From the IMG/VR virus record IMGVR_UViG_3300044833_000038, positions 1 to 60,290 of that record: a DNA stretch of 60,290 nucleotides. One strand, written 5' to 3'. Positions 8,831 to 18,223 of this stretch are shown piece by piece. The stretch is from a virus. Position 1 is the stretch's first letter, and each line of letters starts with the position of its first letter. Made by a program: the position numbers and the translations under genes. The notes beneath the pieces are model-generated. The model made no database searches and was not told the DNA's origin. It saw nothing but the letters and a program-made list of their open reading frames with translations.

Positions 8831-9771
8831 CAGTTGTCCTTCGCCTGCCAGCCGGCGACCTCAATACCCGGAGAGAACAGCAGCCCGGTATCGAACGCAA
8901 ACCCCGCATAGCGGTAGCCAGGGCCGTGCGGCACCACAGCCAGTGAGTCCACCCATGTTGTCAGCGGGGTCAGGCTGGTGCCCTGATACACCGCCAGCGT
9001 CGCGGTCACAAAGTCGTAAGTCACGTAGTAGTCGTTCAGGTCGACCACCGTGTGGGACAGCGCCGTCGACTGATAGGTGACCGTCGTCGGCCCGGTCACG
9101 ATAGCCATGTGGATGTGATTGGTGACAGAGTCGAACTCGACCGCCAGCCCGGTGGTGTACCGCTGGTCTGCGCAGACGATCACCTGACATTTGCCCTGAC
9201 CCTGATTCAGCAGCACCACATGGGATTTGACGGTGTCGGTGTTCAAAGGCGAATCCCAGCGGATCGCCGACTGCGCCACGAATAGGCTGGCATCGGCGGA
9301 CACACCGAACGGCAGCGACGATCCGGTGTTGTCGTACACCTTTGTGCGGCCCTTGACGGCCTTCCAGTTGGTCCGAAGGCCGAGCGTGGGGAAGGTGTCG
9401 GTGTAGTTCAAAGCGATCGATGCCTGCTGCACGGCTGGGGCATCGGGGTATTCGACTTCGCGGCGAGTCACCTTGCCGTACCGGATCTTCACTGGCCCGT
9501 TGTCGGTGTCCAGGAATGTCTCAAAGTTGGCGCCGTGCGGGATCAAATCCACGTCGTCGGGCTGTGCGGTGAAGGTGATCGCGTCCGCGGTGACGGTGTC
9601 GGCGTACAGGGTGGTTAGTTCACCCCCGGAGGTGTCGGTGAACACTGTGTAGGCGTCGGCGTCGGTCGGCCACGGCGCCCCAGCGTCGGCCAGCAGATAG
9701 GGCGGCTCATACGGCAGCGGGTTCCACATACTGCCGCGGGACAGCAGGACAACGGAATTGCGTGTCTGCAT
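8830..9771 (-). CDS. Minor tail protein, LtfC-like N-terminal domain
   Basis: 313 residues. Residues 1-110 (VFTDTSGGELTTLYADT, PHGANFETFLDTDNGPVKIRYG) follow the pattern of the LtfC/Gp6 beta-sandwich of actinophage tails. The rest is a lectin-like beta domain (KSHVVLLNQGQGKCQVIVCADQ). The start has AAGGAG 5 bases upstream. Likely a distal tail component. Confidence 0.7.
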   Translation of the reverse strand: MQTRNSVVLLSRGSMWNPLPYEPPYLLADAGAPWPTDADAYTVFTDTSGGELTTLYADTVTADAITFTAQPDDVDLIPHGANFETFLDTDNGPVKIRYGKVTRREVEYPDAPAVQQASIALNYTDTFPTLGLRTNWKAVKGRTKVYDNTGSSLPFGVSADASLFVAQSAIRWDSPLNTDTVKSHVVLLNQGQGKCQVIVCADQRYTTGLAVEFDSVTNHIHMAIVTGPTTVTYQSTALSHTVVDLNDYYVTYDFVTATLAVYQGTSLTPLTTWVDSLAVVPHGPGYRYAGFAFDTGLLFSPGIEVAGWQAKDN

Positions 9772-9804
9772 CAGCTCCTTCTCCCAATCCTGTTGTGCTG
9801 CACC

Positions 9805-11517
9805 CTACGTCACCAATCTGACGCCGACGTCATTAATCGTGGCGAGAGCCCTCTTAAGCAGATTGGCCGTGCGTTCCGCGCTCGACTGCGCTGCTTTGTT
9901 CTGCCCGCACTTCATGACGAACTGCGACGCCCCGGTGTCATCACCGGACAGGTTCATTTCCTCTATCTGATTGACGAACAGCAGATCGATTCCGGCGCTG
10001 CGCTGCAAAGCCCCCGCCGTCGAGGAAACCCGGTCGCCGATCTGGCAATGCAGACCGGGTATCAGCCAGGTCGACTCGTCGATGACCATGGTGTGACTGG
10101 TTTGGGCTTCGGTGGCCTTGAACCCGCCGCGCAACACCTCCAGTGCCGCCAGGGACCACGAGTTGCTCTCGGCGCCGCGCTGGAAGATCTCCCACAGATG
10201 CACCCAGCCCAAATCGGTTGCGCGGGTGAAGTTCTTCCACTGGTCCCAGGCGAGGATGGTGCCGACGATGAACGGCATCACTACGTCGGCAATGATGGTG
10301 CCGAGGCTGTCGAAGCCGAACAGTAGGAAGTAGCCGACCAGGTTGCCAACTGACTCGATGATCAGTTTCACGATCGCGTCGGCGGTCGGATTATCACCTC
10401 CCACGATCACTGAGGCGGCGGTGGCCGGTGAGTGGGTGACCTTGGATTGCAAGTCATTCCAGTAGGAGTCGCGCACACACACTGTTGGCGCTGAGGCGAA
10501 GGTGCCGAGGAACCCGGCCTGCCAGTACTCGTCTGGGTAGAGGCTCTCGCTGTCGGTGACGGTGGTTAGCGTGTCCTCTATGAACCCGGAACCCCAGGTG
10601 AGCACCGTGCGTTCCAGGCCGCCGATCACGGTGCCGTTGGTGAACGTTCCGCCGGGCAGGGTGAACCCGGAGCGGTCGGTTATCTCAAAGACCAGGGCAC
10701 CGTTGGCGATGTTGTTGTCCAGCAGGCCGCTCACCTGCTCGCCTTCGGCGGTGAAGTATCGGCGGTAGGTGAGGCACAGCTGCCCGTCGTCGAGTGTATC
10801 GGCGATAACGCTATCGGCCGTGTTCATCCTGGACCCGATGAACGTCCACAGCGAGGCGTCGGTCAGGAACGGTGCGGCCTTGACATGCACCTGAAAGTTG
10901 TTGAAGTCCAGGACCGACAGCGGGAACCACTGTGCGATGTCGAACGGATCGTCGGGCAGCGTCCACAAGTTGGATTCGACCCGAAATATGTTCAGCAGCA
11001 GGAAAAGTGAGCACGTCCAGACCCCTGGTCCGAAGAGGAAAAAATCGCGCGGCGCCTGGAAGATCGGGATCGGCAGCAACGGGTTCGGCGGCCCAAGAAG
11101 GAACTGCAGGAACTGCATATCGTCGTTGAAGCTGGCCGTCAGGTAGTCGACACCGTTCTTGGTTTCGACGGTCCAGTGATGCAGCAGCCCCGTCCATCTC
11201 CACTGGCCGCCGTAACGGTCAACCCGGATGACGAGGTTCTTGCACTCGTTCGGGTTGTTCGGGATCTTCATGATCAGCTTGGCCAGGAAGTGATTGGCCC
11301 GCACCGTGAAATAGCCGGACGCTGAAACGTTCTTCTTCTCCGGCCAGTCGTGCTTCACCAGGTCGTTGACGTTCAGTCGCCCGCGCGGCACCAGCCCGGT
11401 CTGGCTAGGAACATTGGAGTACAGCGAGATTTCGGTTTGCGCCCGCTGCAGGCACTTACGGCGACGCCGGATCTCGTCAGTCGCCTCCCGTGTGCGCTCG
11501 AGAGTCGCGGTGCTCAC
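9805..11517 (-). CDS. Minor tail protein, Gp37-like tail hub
   Basis: 570 residues with the layout of the siphovirus ReqiPepy6 Gp37-like family. The N-terminus has EISLYSNVPSQTGLVPRGRLN, then YFTVRANHFLAKLIMKIPNN and RVDRYGGQWRWTGLLHHWTV. It is the third gene after the tape measure, the usual place of this hub-like protein. A hydrophobic stretch around residues 385-420 (LVGYFLLFGFDSLGTIIADV) may be a membrane-active or packing segment. Overlaps the next gene upstream by ATGA. Confidence 0.8.
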   Translation of the reverse strand: MSTATLERTREATDEIRRRRKCLQRAQTEISLYSNVPSQTGLVPRGRLNVNDLVKHDWPEKKNVSASGYFTVRANHFLAKLIMKIPNNPNECKNLVIRVDRYGGQWRWTGLLHHWTVETKNGVDYLTASFNDDMQFLQFLLGPPNPLLPIPIFQAPRDFFLFGPGVWTCSLFLLLNIFRVESNLWTLPDDPFDIAQWFPLSVLDFNNFQVHVKAAPFLTDASLWTFIGSRMNTADSVIADTLDDGQLCLTYRRYFTAEGEQVSGLLDNNIANGALVFEITDRSGFTLPGGTFTNGTVIGGLERTVLTWGSGFIEDTLTTVTDSESLYPDEYWQAGFLGTFASAPTVCVRDSYWNDLQSKVTHSPATAASVIVGGDNPTADAIVKLIIESVGNLVGYFLLFGFDSLGTIIADVVMPFIVGTILAWDQWKNFTRATDLGWVHLWEIFQRGAESNSWSLAALEVLRGGFKATEAQTSHTMVIDESTWLIPGLHCQIGDRVSSTAGALQRSAGIDLLFVNQIEEMNLSGDDTGASQFVMKCGQNKAAQSSAERTANLLKRALATINDVGVRLVT

Positions 11518-12464
11518 ACGAGCCTCGGTGTGGAGAACGGTTCGGCGTACCAGCGGGGCAACGTCAGCGTGCAGCCGAGCCCGGCCGACACGGCGCCCAC
11601 GCAGCGCACCACACAGCCCGCATCGGGGCCGGCCGAGGCGCTGGATCCCTTACCGGGAGGGATCGGATACTCGTGCCGCAGACCCGGTGAGCGCTGTCCG
11701 GGTGTGGTCTCCCACTCCGACAGGATCCACTCCATGTCGGGGCGGCTCATCACCGTCGAGTTCTCGCCCGGCAGCAGCGTCGGGATCGGAACCGTTTTGC
11801 CGAGGTCGTTGACTCCGCGGCCGTAAGCTTCGTTGCCGAACGAGTAGTCGGGCAGCGTCCAGGTTGCCCCGCCGTCGACATCCCATTCGGGCCAGATGTC
11901 GATGGAGGCGGGGTTGAAATACGGCAGGTTGAACCAAAAGTTGCCCGATGCCGGTGTCTCCCACGAATAGGACTGGGAGGCGCCGACGTAGAACGGAAGT
12001 TCGCAGCCCACCGTCTGCACGATCGACGCGTACGGAAACAGCCTGGGGTCGCGGCCCTCGAAGTTCTGCGACGTCATCGACTGGGGCGCCTGCAGCTGCC
12101 GTATCCCTAACCTGCGGTCCCCGTCTGGGCTGCTGTACACCACCTGCGCCTCTTGCGCCGGGGAGAACAGGTTGCGGTAGCGGGAGTAGACGTTTGACCA
12201 CAGGTCGGAGTCCTCGTCGATGACGAGCCCGGTGTCGGGGTTGAGCACATGGGTTGTCCAGACGACGTCGCGGCGTTTGGGCTTCCAGGATTGGAAGAAC
12301 TGCCCGAACGGTCCGATGCCCCAGTTGGATTGGAACGGCATATCGAACAGGCCGGTCGACTTGGGGGCGAGGAATGGGCCCCACGAGTATTCGGCGGGTT
12401 GGATGATGCAGTGATCGCCGTTGACGCCTTCGATGGCGATCATGTTCCCTTGGCGCAGGTACAT
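11514..12464 (-). CDS. Minor tail protein, distal-tail position
   Basis: 316 residues, directly downstream of the tape measure, where the distal tail (Dit-like) protein is expected. The sequence (MIAIEGVNGDHCIIQPAEYS, GIGPFGQFFQSWKPKRRDVVW, YSSPDGDRRLGIRQL) matches the pattern of the first minor tail protein of mycobacteriophages. It probably joins the tube end to the hub proteins. Four-base overlaps on both sides. Confidence 0.75.
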   Translation of the reverse strand: MYLRQGNMIAIEGVNGDHCIIQPAEYSWGPFLAPKSTGLFDMPFQSNWGIGPFGQFFQSWKPKRRDVVWTTHVLNPDTGLVIDEDSDLWSNVYSRYRNLFSPAQEAQVVYSSPDGDRRLGIRQLQAPQSMTSQNFEGRDPRLFPYASIVQTVGCELPFYVGASQSYSWETPASGNFWFNLPYFNPASIDIWPEWDVDGGATWTLPDYSFGNEAYGRGVNDLGKTVPIPTLLPGENSTVMSRPDMEWILSEWETTPGQRSPGLRHEYPIPPGKGSSASAGPDAGCVVRCVGAVSAGLGCTLTLPRWYAEPFSTPRLV

Positions 12465-15400
12465 CAGCCGCGGCTCGTGGCAAGCAGGGCTTGCTGGTCC
12501 TGGGCATCCTTCAAGCGCAGTTCGTCGACCACCTTTTCGGACTCGATGCCGTTGAAGATGTAGTTGTTGCCCAGCGGCGCGGTGTGCGGCGTCATTTGGG
12601 GCGGCCGGAGCGTCGCCCCGCCTGCGGGCAGGTTCGGGTCGCCGAAGGAGCCGGGGACCGAGCCGACGAGCATGGAGGCGCCCACATTGGCGAAGCCGGT
12701 GGCGATCTTGCCCAACTGTGCGAATCCGCCCTGGATTAGGCCGCCACCACCGCCCGCACCACCACTAAGCGCGCCCGCGATGGCGCTGACTGCGTTACCG
12801 GCTGCGGCGAACCCGGATTGGATGCCGGTCGACACCGCAGGCAGCAGGTGATCGTCAGATGTCGCTCCGGCTCCGATGGGCGCCGGCCCGCCGGTGGGCG
12901 CGACCTGCGCGGGCGGCGGAGGAGCTGCTTGCGGTTCCTGCTGCGCGGGTGTCGGCGCGACCTGAGCCGGGGCCGGTGGTGGCTGCATCAGATGCGCGTC
13001 TGGGACCTGCGGGCGCGGCTGCTTCTGCTGCGCCACCGCGGCCTGCGCCAACTGGATATGAGCCTTGGACTCATCGGGTGTGAGAACGGCTTCAGGCTTC
13101 TTTGTTAAGTTCAGGGAGAGCTCATCCGGCATATGCCAGCCGCCGACGTCATGGACCGTCGCGGGCGCAGCCGGTGGTTTCCACCTGGTCGTTGCCGGAT
13201 CCCACGTCCAATCCTTGCCGCCCTGATATGGCGGATTGGCGTACTCACCGGCGGCGTCCGGGGTTCCAGCGCCGAGAAACGCGCTTGGTTGTAGTGACGT
13301 CGGCGGCACATCGGACGGCTTGAACGGCTGCTGCGCATCCTGGCCCGGCACCGAGACGTTGGCCGGTGCCGATGCGGCGGCGGGGAAATACGCCCAGTTG
13401 GTGAACTGCTTGGAGCGATACCCGGACGCGTTGGGGCCGACGACGATCGGGGCGCCCGGCGTCGATGACTCGAAGTTGTTGCCGTTGGGCAGTGTTCCGG
13501 CAGTGTGGCTGGCATTCCATCCGATGGCGAGCACGCCGGGCGGTATCTGGCTTGGGTCGGTGACGATGACCGCACCCTTGGCGGCCAGCCACGGTCCTTC
13601 GGTGGGTGTCGCCGTCCGGTTGGTGGACCCGGGGTTTCCGGTGTAGGCGTTGACAACCCAGGACACGAGCCCGGAGCAGTCGGTGCCGTCTGGGCCGATG
13701 TGACCGCCCGCGATGTAGGGCTTGCCCGCAAGCTGGTTGGCGGCGTTGATCGCGGCCTGAGATCCCGGCCCGGAAGGCGCCACGGCGCGGGGAGCGCCGG
13801 GGACGCCGGGGACGCCGGTTGACGTCCCGAACGTCGGGATCTGAACCGTCGACCCATCGCCGAGCGTGATGGTTTGCGTTCCGAGCGCCGGTGTGCCGCC
13901 CGGAGTTCCGCCCAGCCCGAGGGCGCCCAGGCCCCCGAGACTCTTCGTCGCGTCCTGGAACCACGGATTGCTTGGCGAGAGGATCGAATTACCGAGCCCG
14001 AAGAAACCGAGGATGCCGGTGTAGAACGCTGAGCCGAGCCCGGCGAGGAGTTGGCCGCCCCAGTTGCCTAGATAGCTGGCGGTTTGAGATTGCCAGGCGG
14101 CCTGTGCGTTCGGGTTGTTCCCGGCTTGCGCGAGCCCGGCCAGCCCGGGGGTGAGCCCTGCTGCGCCCGGTGTGGCGCCTGGTATTCCGCCGAGGCCGGG
14201 GATTGAGCTGAGACCGGGGATGCCGCTCCCATTAACCGCGCCGGAAACCAGGCCACTCAGCGGACCCTGCAACCCTCCAATAGCCGTCTGAATCGCCGGA
14301 AGCGCCCCGCCACCTGACGGGTTGGGGGCGATCGGGGCCGATGGGTCTGGCATCGGTGTCGACGGACCTAGGAGCATGCCTGGGTCGACGGGGTTGCCGA
14401 ACTGGTCGATGACAGCGCCGCCCGCGAACCCATTGAGCGCGTGAATGGCTGCGGGGCCGATCTTGCGGACGACCTCCGGCCGGATGATTCCCTCACCGCC
14501 AGCCAGCTTGATCGCATTGCCGTTGACCACCCCCAGCAGGTTGTCCTTACCGGGCGAATAGCCGGGAAGCACACCACCAGTAGTGAAGCCGGGCGGTGTC
14601 AACAGGCCGTGCGTCGGATCTTGCGCGGGTGGTGGTGCGCCCGTCGCAATCGCTGCGTTGTACCGCTTGATCAACTCGTCGCGGGGCATCTTCCGCAGGT
14701 CGCCGACGCTAACGCCAAGGGCATCCGCTATCGGCTTCAGGTTGTCATCATTCAGCTGCGGAATGGCCTGCAGCAGTGTCTGTAAGTCCTTTTGGGCTTG
14801 CGGCAGGTTCGATGGCGATACGCCCGGCTCGGCTGCGAACGCCCCCGCGGCAGCGCCCGCAGGGCCGCCGGTGACTGCTCCGACAGCCGCCCCGGCGACA
14901 ACGGAGGCCACGTCCTTTGGCGGTAAGACTGGTACTTGCCCGAAGGGTGTTGCCTGCCCAGCCGGAAGTTGCCCCGTGGGGACTTGACCCGATGGCAGAC
15001 CCTGATCCGAGGGGGGAGCACCGGGCGGGGCAGGCGGGGTGCTGCTGTCGTCGAGCAGCGCGTTAAGTGCGACCCCGGCGATCGAGATCAGCCCGATCTT
15101 GCCAAGTATTCCCTTCCCGCCCTTGCCGCCCTTACCTGTTCCGGCGATGCCAAGCAGACCCGAGATCTTCTCCAGATCACCGATCAGGCTGGAGACACCG
15201 GCTATGGTCTTCCACGCGGCGAATGCAATAACAATGTCCTGGATCAGCTTCGGATGCTCGCCGAGGAACTTGCTGATATCCCGCAACGGTGGCACAACAA
15301 CATCCGCGATCTGAGTACCGGCGTCGACGATGCCCTTGAACAACCCGGGCAGGGCTTGCAGCAGCGGGATGATGTGGTTGTTGATCTCATCGCGGCCCTC

Positions 15401-17029
15401 GGCGAACCACTGCTTGAGCTTGTTCTGCCCCTCCGTCGACGACAGGAACTCGTGCAGCTTCCCAGTCGCCTTCTCGATCGTCCCCCACAAGCCCTCGCCA
15501 CCGCCCGCAGCCCTCGTGATATCAGTGAACGACTTACCGAGGTTCAGCAGAATGTTGCCGACCTGCTCGAAACCGGTGATGCCGTCGTTGATCCACTTAT
15601 CCAGACGCCCGTCCTTGTCGGCGGCGGAGATGAACTTGTCGAACCGGTCAGCCAGCTTGTCGAAGTCATCAACCAAACGCGGCAACGTGTTCGAGCCTGC
15701 AGCCGAGAGCACCCCGAGCACGTGCACTATCGGATCGACAGCGGCCTTCAAACGGTTCTGCGCGTCGGCCGTGTTCCCGAGAATATGATCCAGGAAGCCC
15801 TTCGATGAGTCCGAAGACAGCGACATGCCGAGCTGCTTCAGAATCCCATTCCAGGCGGTGGCGATGTTGCCCATACCGGTCTTCAAGTTCGGCAGATCCG
15901 CCGCCACAAGGCTTTTGATCGACTGCGACACACCCGCAAGCAGGTTGTCTTGGATGCTGCCCTGGAAAGCCTGGAACTGCGGCCGCAACTCAGCCAGCGT
16001 CTTGACGAGTTCCTGCCCGTTGGCCGAGAGCTGCGACAGCGCGAACGCCGCCGCGCGCTGCGACGTAGAACCCTGCGCCTGCTGATCGAGTGCGGCCTGC
16101 GTCGACTGCACCGTCTCCAACGACCGCGTCACCCGCTGATTAGCTGCCACCACCAAGTCGGAATTCGTGACGCCCTTAGCGTTTTCGTCGTTGGCTTTGG
16201 CCTGCAACTCGATGTTGCGCTGATGCGCATCGGCAACCGACTGGTCGGCCGACTGAATATCAAGCAACCGCCCCTGCAAGTCGATCTGGTCCTTGATCTG
16301 CCCGGTCGCCAAATCCTTCTGCAGATCGCGGCGCTGACGCAGCGCATTGTTGGCCGCCTGCGCCTCAGAGATCTGCCCGCCCCGCAACTGCAGGTTCAGA
16401 TCCTCCAGCTGCTGGGTGGCGTCGCGCACCGCGCGGGAACGATCCTTCTCCGCCTGCGCCTCATCGACGACGGCGTTGCGGTGAGCATTGTTGGCGGCGA
16501 TAGCTTGCTGGGCGTTCTGCGCCTGATTCTGCGCCGAATCCTGCGAGGCCTTCGTGACCGCCGTGTACGCATCACTGATGCCCGAGAGCCCCAGCACGAG
16601 TGTGCCGACCGACGCCCCGATACCAGCCAGAATGCCCGGAACCGCCAGCCCCGCACCGGCCAGCTGCTGCAACGCGCCCGCGAACTGCGCGACCGCCGTC
16701 GTCGCCGCCGGAAGCTCCCCAACCAAAGCGAGCGCACCACCGAACTGCAGCGCGTTACCGCCCGGTCCGGCCGGCAGATCACCCAGCTTCTTCAGGAACT
16801 TATCGAGGTCCGACGTATCAGTCTTCGTCTTCACCTTGACAGTGACGTCGTTGCTCTCCTGGCGGGCGCGGAACGCATCCATATCCGCCTTGGCCCTCGC
16901 GAGCGCCATGTCGACGCCGATACCAATCCCGTGGCGCTGCTGCTCTTCTCGGAAACGGTCAATATCCGCACGCGCCTGCGCAAAGTCGGCAGTGACATGC
17001 AACGCGTACTCGGCGCGGATCTTCTTCAT
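12464..17029 (-). CDS. Tape measure protein with NlpC/P60 domain
   Basis: At least 1521 residues, the largest gene. The N-terminal third is long helical/coiled coil, then come hydrophobic and Gly/Pro-rich segments. Around residues 1090-1220 lies an NlpC/P60 cysteine peptidase domain: AGGHIGPDGTDCSGLVSW (catalytic Cys) and GWNASHTAGTLPN (His). This could cut peptidoglycan during DNA entry. Length sets tail length. The ATG at 17027-17029 is the first canonical start, but the same frame encodes IATFDAGSARLTVIPDLSSF upstream, typical of tape measure N-termini. The true start is probably the ATC at 17108-17110 behind GGAGGTGA, giving about 1548 residues. Confidence 0.9.
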   Translation of the reverse strand: MKKIRAEYALHVTADFAQARADIDRFREEQQRHGIGIGVDMALARAKADMDAFRARQESNDVTVKVKTKTDTSDLDKFLKKLGDLPAGPGGNALQFGGALALVGELPAATTAVAQFAGALQQLAGAGLAVPGILAGIGASVGTLVLGLSGISDAYTAVTKASQDSAQNQAQNAQQAIAANNAHRNAVVDEAQAEKDRSRAVRDATQQLEDLNLQLRGGQISEAQAANNALRQRRDLQKDLATGQIKDQIDLQGRLLDIQSADQSVADAHQRNIELQAKANDENAKGVTNSDLVVAANQRVTRSLETVQSTQAALDQQAQGSTSQRAAAFALSQLSANGQELVKTLAELRPQFQAFQGSIQDNLLAGVSQSIKSLVAADLPNLKTGMGNIATAWNGILKQLGMSLSSDSSKGFLDHILGNTADAQNRLKAAVDPIVHVLGVLSAAGSNTLPRLVDDFDKLADRFDKFISAADKDGRLDKWINDGITGFEQVGNILLNLGKSFTDITRAAGGGEGLWGTIEKATGKLHEFLSSTEGQNKLKQWFAEGRDEINNHIIPLLQALPGLFKGIVDAGTQIADVVVPPLRDISKFLGEHPKLIQDIVIAFAAWKTIAGVSSLIGDLEKISGLLGIAGTGKGGKGGKGILGKIGLISIAGVALNALLDDSSTPPAPPGAPPSDQGLPSGQVPTGQLPAGQATPFGQVPVLPPKDVASVVAGAAVGAVTGGPAGAAAGAFAAEPGVSPSNLPQAQKDLQTLLQAIPQLNDDNLKPIADALGVSVGDLRKMPRDELIKRYNAAIATGAPPPAQDPTHGLLTPPGFTTGGVLPGYSPGKDNLLGVVNGNAIKLAGGEGIIRPEVVRKIGPAAIHALNGFAGGAVIDQFGNPVDPGMLLGPSTPMPDPSAPIAPNPSGGGALPAIQTAIGGLQGPLSGLVSGAVNGSGIPGLSSIPGLGGIPGATPGAAGLTPGLAGLAQAGNNPNAQAAWQSQTASYLGNWGGQLLAGLGSAFYTGILGFFGLGNSILSPSNPWFQDATKSLGGLGALGLGGTPGGTPALGTQTITLGDGSTVQIPTFGTSTGVPGVPGAPRAVAPSGPGSQAAINAANQLAGKPYIAGGHIGPDGTDCSGLVSWVVNAYTGNPGSTNRTATPTEGPWLAAKGAVIVTDPSQIPPGVLAIGWNASHTAGTLPNGNNFESSTPGAPIVVGPNASGYRSKQFTNWAYFPAAASAPANVSVPGQDAQQPFKPSDVPPTSLQPSAFLGAGTPDAAGEYANPPYQGGKDWTWDPATTRWKPPAAPATVHDVGGWHMPDELSLNLTKKPEAVLTPDESKAHIQLAQAAVAQQKQPRPQVPDAHLMQPPPAPAQVAPTPAQQEPQAAPPPPAQVAPTGGPAPIGAGATSDDHLLPAVSTGIQSGFAAAGNAVSAIAGALSGGAGGGGGLIQGGFAQLGKIATGFANVGASMLVGSVPGSFGDPNLPAGGATLRPPQMTPHTAPLGNNYIFNGIESEKVVDELRLKDAQDQQALLATSRG

Positions 17030-17107
17030 CTCCGCTTCGAGCTTGGCCTTGAACGAGGAGAGGTCGGGTATAACGGTGAGCCTGGCGCTACCGGCGTCGA
17101 AGGTTGC

Positions 17108-17124
17108 GATTTCAGCTCACCTCC
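17108..17124 (-). promoter_or_regulatory. Strong ribosome binding site for tape measure with ATC start
   Basis: On the minus strand GGAGGTGA (17124-17117) is an 8-base match to the 16S anti-Shine-Dalgarno. Six bases further is ATC GCA ACC, in frame with the tape measure and preceded in frame by a TGA. No ATG, GTG or TTG lies in frame between the stop and 17029. This points to non-AUG initiation or a G-to-C change at an ancestral ATG. Confidence 0.6.
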
Positions 17125-17139
17125 CTGTTGTCGTCGTTG

Positions 17140-18137
17140 TCATAGCCCGAGCTCATCGAGACGCTGATCGCTGAGCGCCTTCTTGCGTTCCTTGATCCGG
17201 TCCATCGGCGACGCAGGACCGTCCAAGAGGGACATCTGCATATAGGCGCGGATCGTGTTGTGGATCTGCCGAAGCTCCGAGAGATACGAGTCGAAGCCCG
17301 CCATCCGCGGCCGACTCCGCTTGGAGCGCATCGCCTTCTCATGGAGCTGCTCCCACTCCGCTAGATGCCGGTCATCGAGCGCTTGGGCTTCCTGCAGCCA
17401 GGAGCCCTCGGTGTTGGAGAACATGTCGCAGTAGTTGTAAAACTGGTCCCACGGCTTGAGTCCGCGTATCCAGTCGCGGGCATCGAACCCGCGGCTGGCG
17501 AAGTCTTTTTCTAGGGCGTCCCAGTAGTTGTTGATGAAGTCGAGGACGCGGGCGGTTTTCCCGCTTCTTCCTGGTCCTCCACATTCCCGCACGTCGGGCA
17601 CACGCCGCCGGTGGGCATGGCGGGCAGGAAATCGGCCTTGATGTCGGTCACGAACGCGTCCCACAGCTTCTGCGGCTGGTGCTCGAAGTAGGCCATCACG
17701 TCGTCGTGCGCGTCGCCGAAGAACGCTTTGTTGTAGGCGGCTTCGGCGTCGGTGATGTTCTGCGACAACGCCTGCATGACTTCCTCGTTGTTCTTGATCG
17801 AGGCTTCCCAGGCCGCGACCGCGTCGGCGTGGGCCGCTGCCTCTTCCTCGCTGGCGTCCGGTCCCGGCGGGATGGGCGCGGTGTTGGACTGCCGCATCGC
17901 CTCACTCAGCAGCGTCTGGTAGACGAGGATCGACATGTGCGCCTCACGCAAAGCGGTGCCGCGCTTCTTCGTCAACGGTGCCACCGAAATCCGGTCCGTC
18001 ACCGGATAGGCGTCGGGGACCTTCGAGTCGATCGACAGCTTCATCAACCGCTCCGAGGGGACCCCGAACGACGCGATATCGGCGACCGGAGCGCTCGGGA
18101 TCATTGGTGCGGCCGACTTCTTCTTGGCTGCAGGCAT
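17140..18137 (-). CDS. Tail assembly chaperone, -1 frameshift product (G-T)
   Basis: Two overlapping frames. 17511-18137 gives the 208-residue short form (starts MPAAKKKSAAPM). A -1 slip at G GGA AAA (17556-17562) joins its first 194 codons to the second frame ending at 17140, giving about 332 residues. The downstream frame reads KTARVLDFINNYWDALEKDF, whose helical charged sequence continues to LDELGL. Like lambda gpG/gpGT, these chaperones coat the tape measure while the tail tube polymerises, and their ratio matters. Position between major tail protein and tape measure is exactly as expected. The second frame has no credible start of its own. Confidence 0.9.
17511..18137 (-). CDS. Tail assembly chaperone, short form (G)
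   Basis: 208 residues in the zero frame: PVADIASFGVPSERLMKLSIDSK, a helical middle, and a CPTCGN motif near the end. It terminates normally after GKPPASSTSSTTTGTP if the ribosome does not slip. The start ATG at 18135-18137 has GAAAGG upstream. It is the abundant form of the pair; the slip product is listed separately. Confidence 0.85.
   Translation of the reverse strand: MPAAKKKSAAPMIPSAPVADIASFGVPSERLMKLSIDSKVPDAYPVTDRISVAPLTKKRGTALREAHMSILVYQTLLSEAMRQSNTAPIPPGPDASEEEAAAHADAVAAWEASIKNNEEVMQALSQNITDAEAAYNKAFFGDAHDDVMAYFEHQPQKLWDAFVTDIKADFLPAMPTGGVCPTCGNVEDQEEAGKPPASSTSSTTTGTP
17556..17562 (-). promoter_or_regulatory. Programmed -1 ribosomal frameshift site (GGGAAAA)
   Basis: Read on the minus strand the codons are GCG GGA AAA CCG. 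The heptamer G GGA AAA fits X XXY YYZ. After a -1 slip reading continues GGG AAA ACC GCC CGC, entering exactly the open second frame. Both frames overlap here for about 150 bases, as in other tail chaperone pairs. Confidence 0.9.
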
Positions 18138-18166
18138 TGCGCGGACCTTTCAGAGACATGGAGGCA

Positions 18167-18213
18167 CCCCGCCACGCTCCTACCTCGGGGAAGTAGGCAG
18201 CAGCGTGGCGGGG
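18167..18213 (-). other. Long stem-loop between major tail gene and chaperone genes
   Basis: Arms CCCCGCCACGCT and AGCGTGGCGGGG are perfectly complementary over 12 bp, with an inner CCTAC/GTAGG stem. There is no U-tract on the downstream side. It could attenuate transcription past the highly expressed tail tube gene, or protect the 3' end of its mRNA. Confidence 0.6.
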
Positions 18214-18223
18214 CGTGGGGGGT

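Noticed and set aside
12491-13108. Several plus-strand ORFs opposite the tape measure 3' end
   Set aside because: Low-complexity complements of Pro/Gly-rich tape measure sequence.
15950-17167. Large plus-strand ORF (405 codons)
   Set aside because: Antisense to the tape measure gene; Arg/Leu-rich composition without domain motifs.
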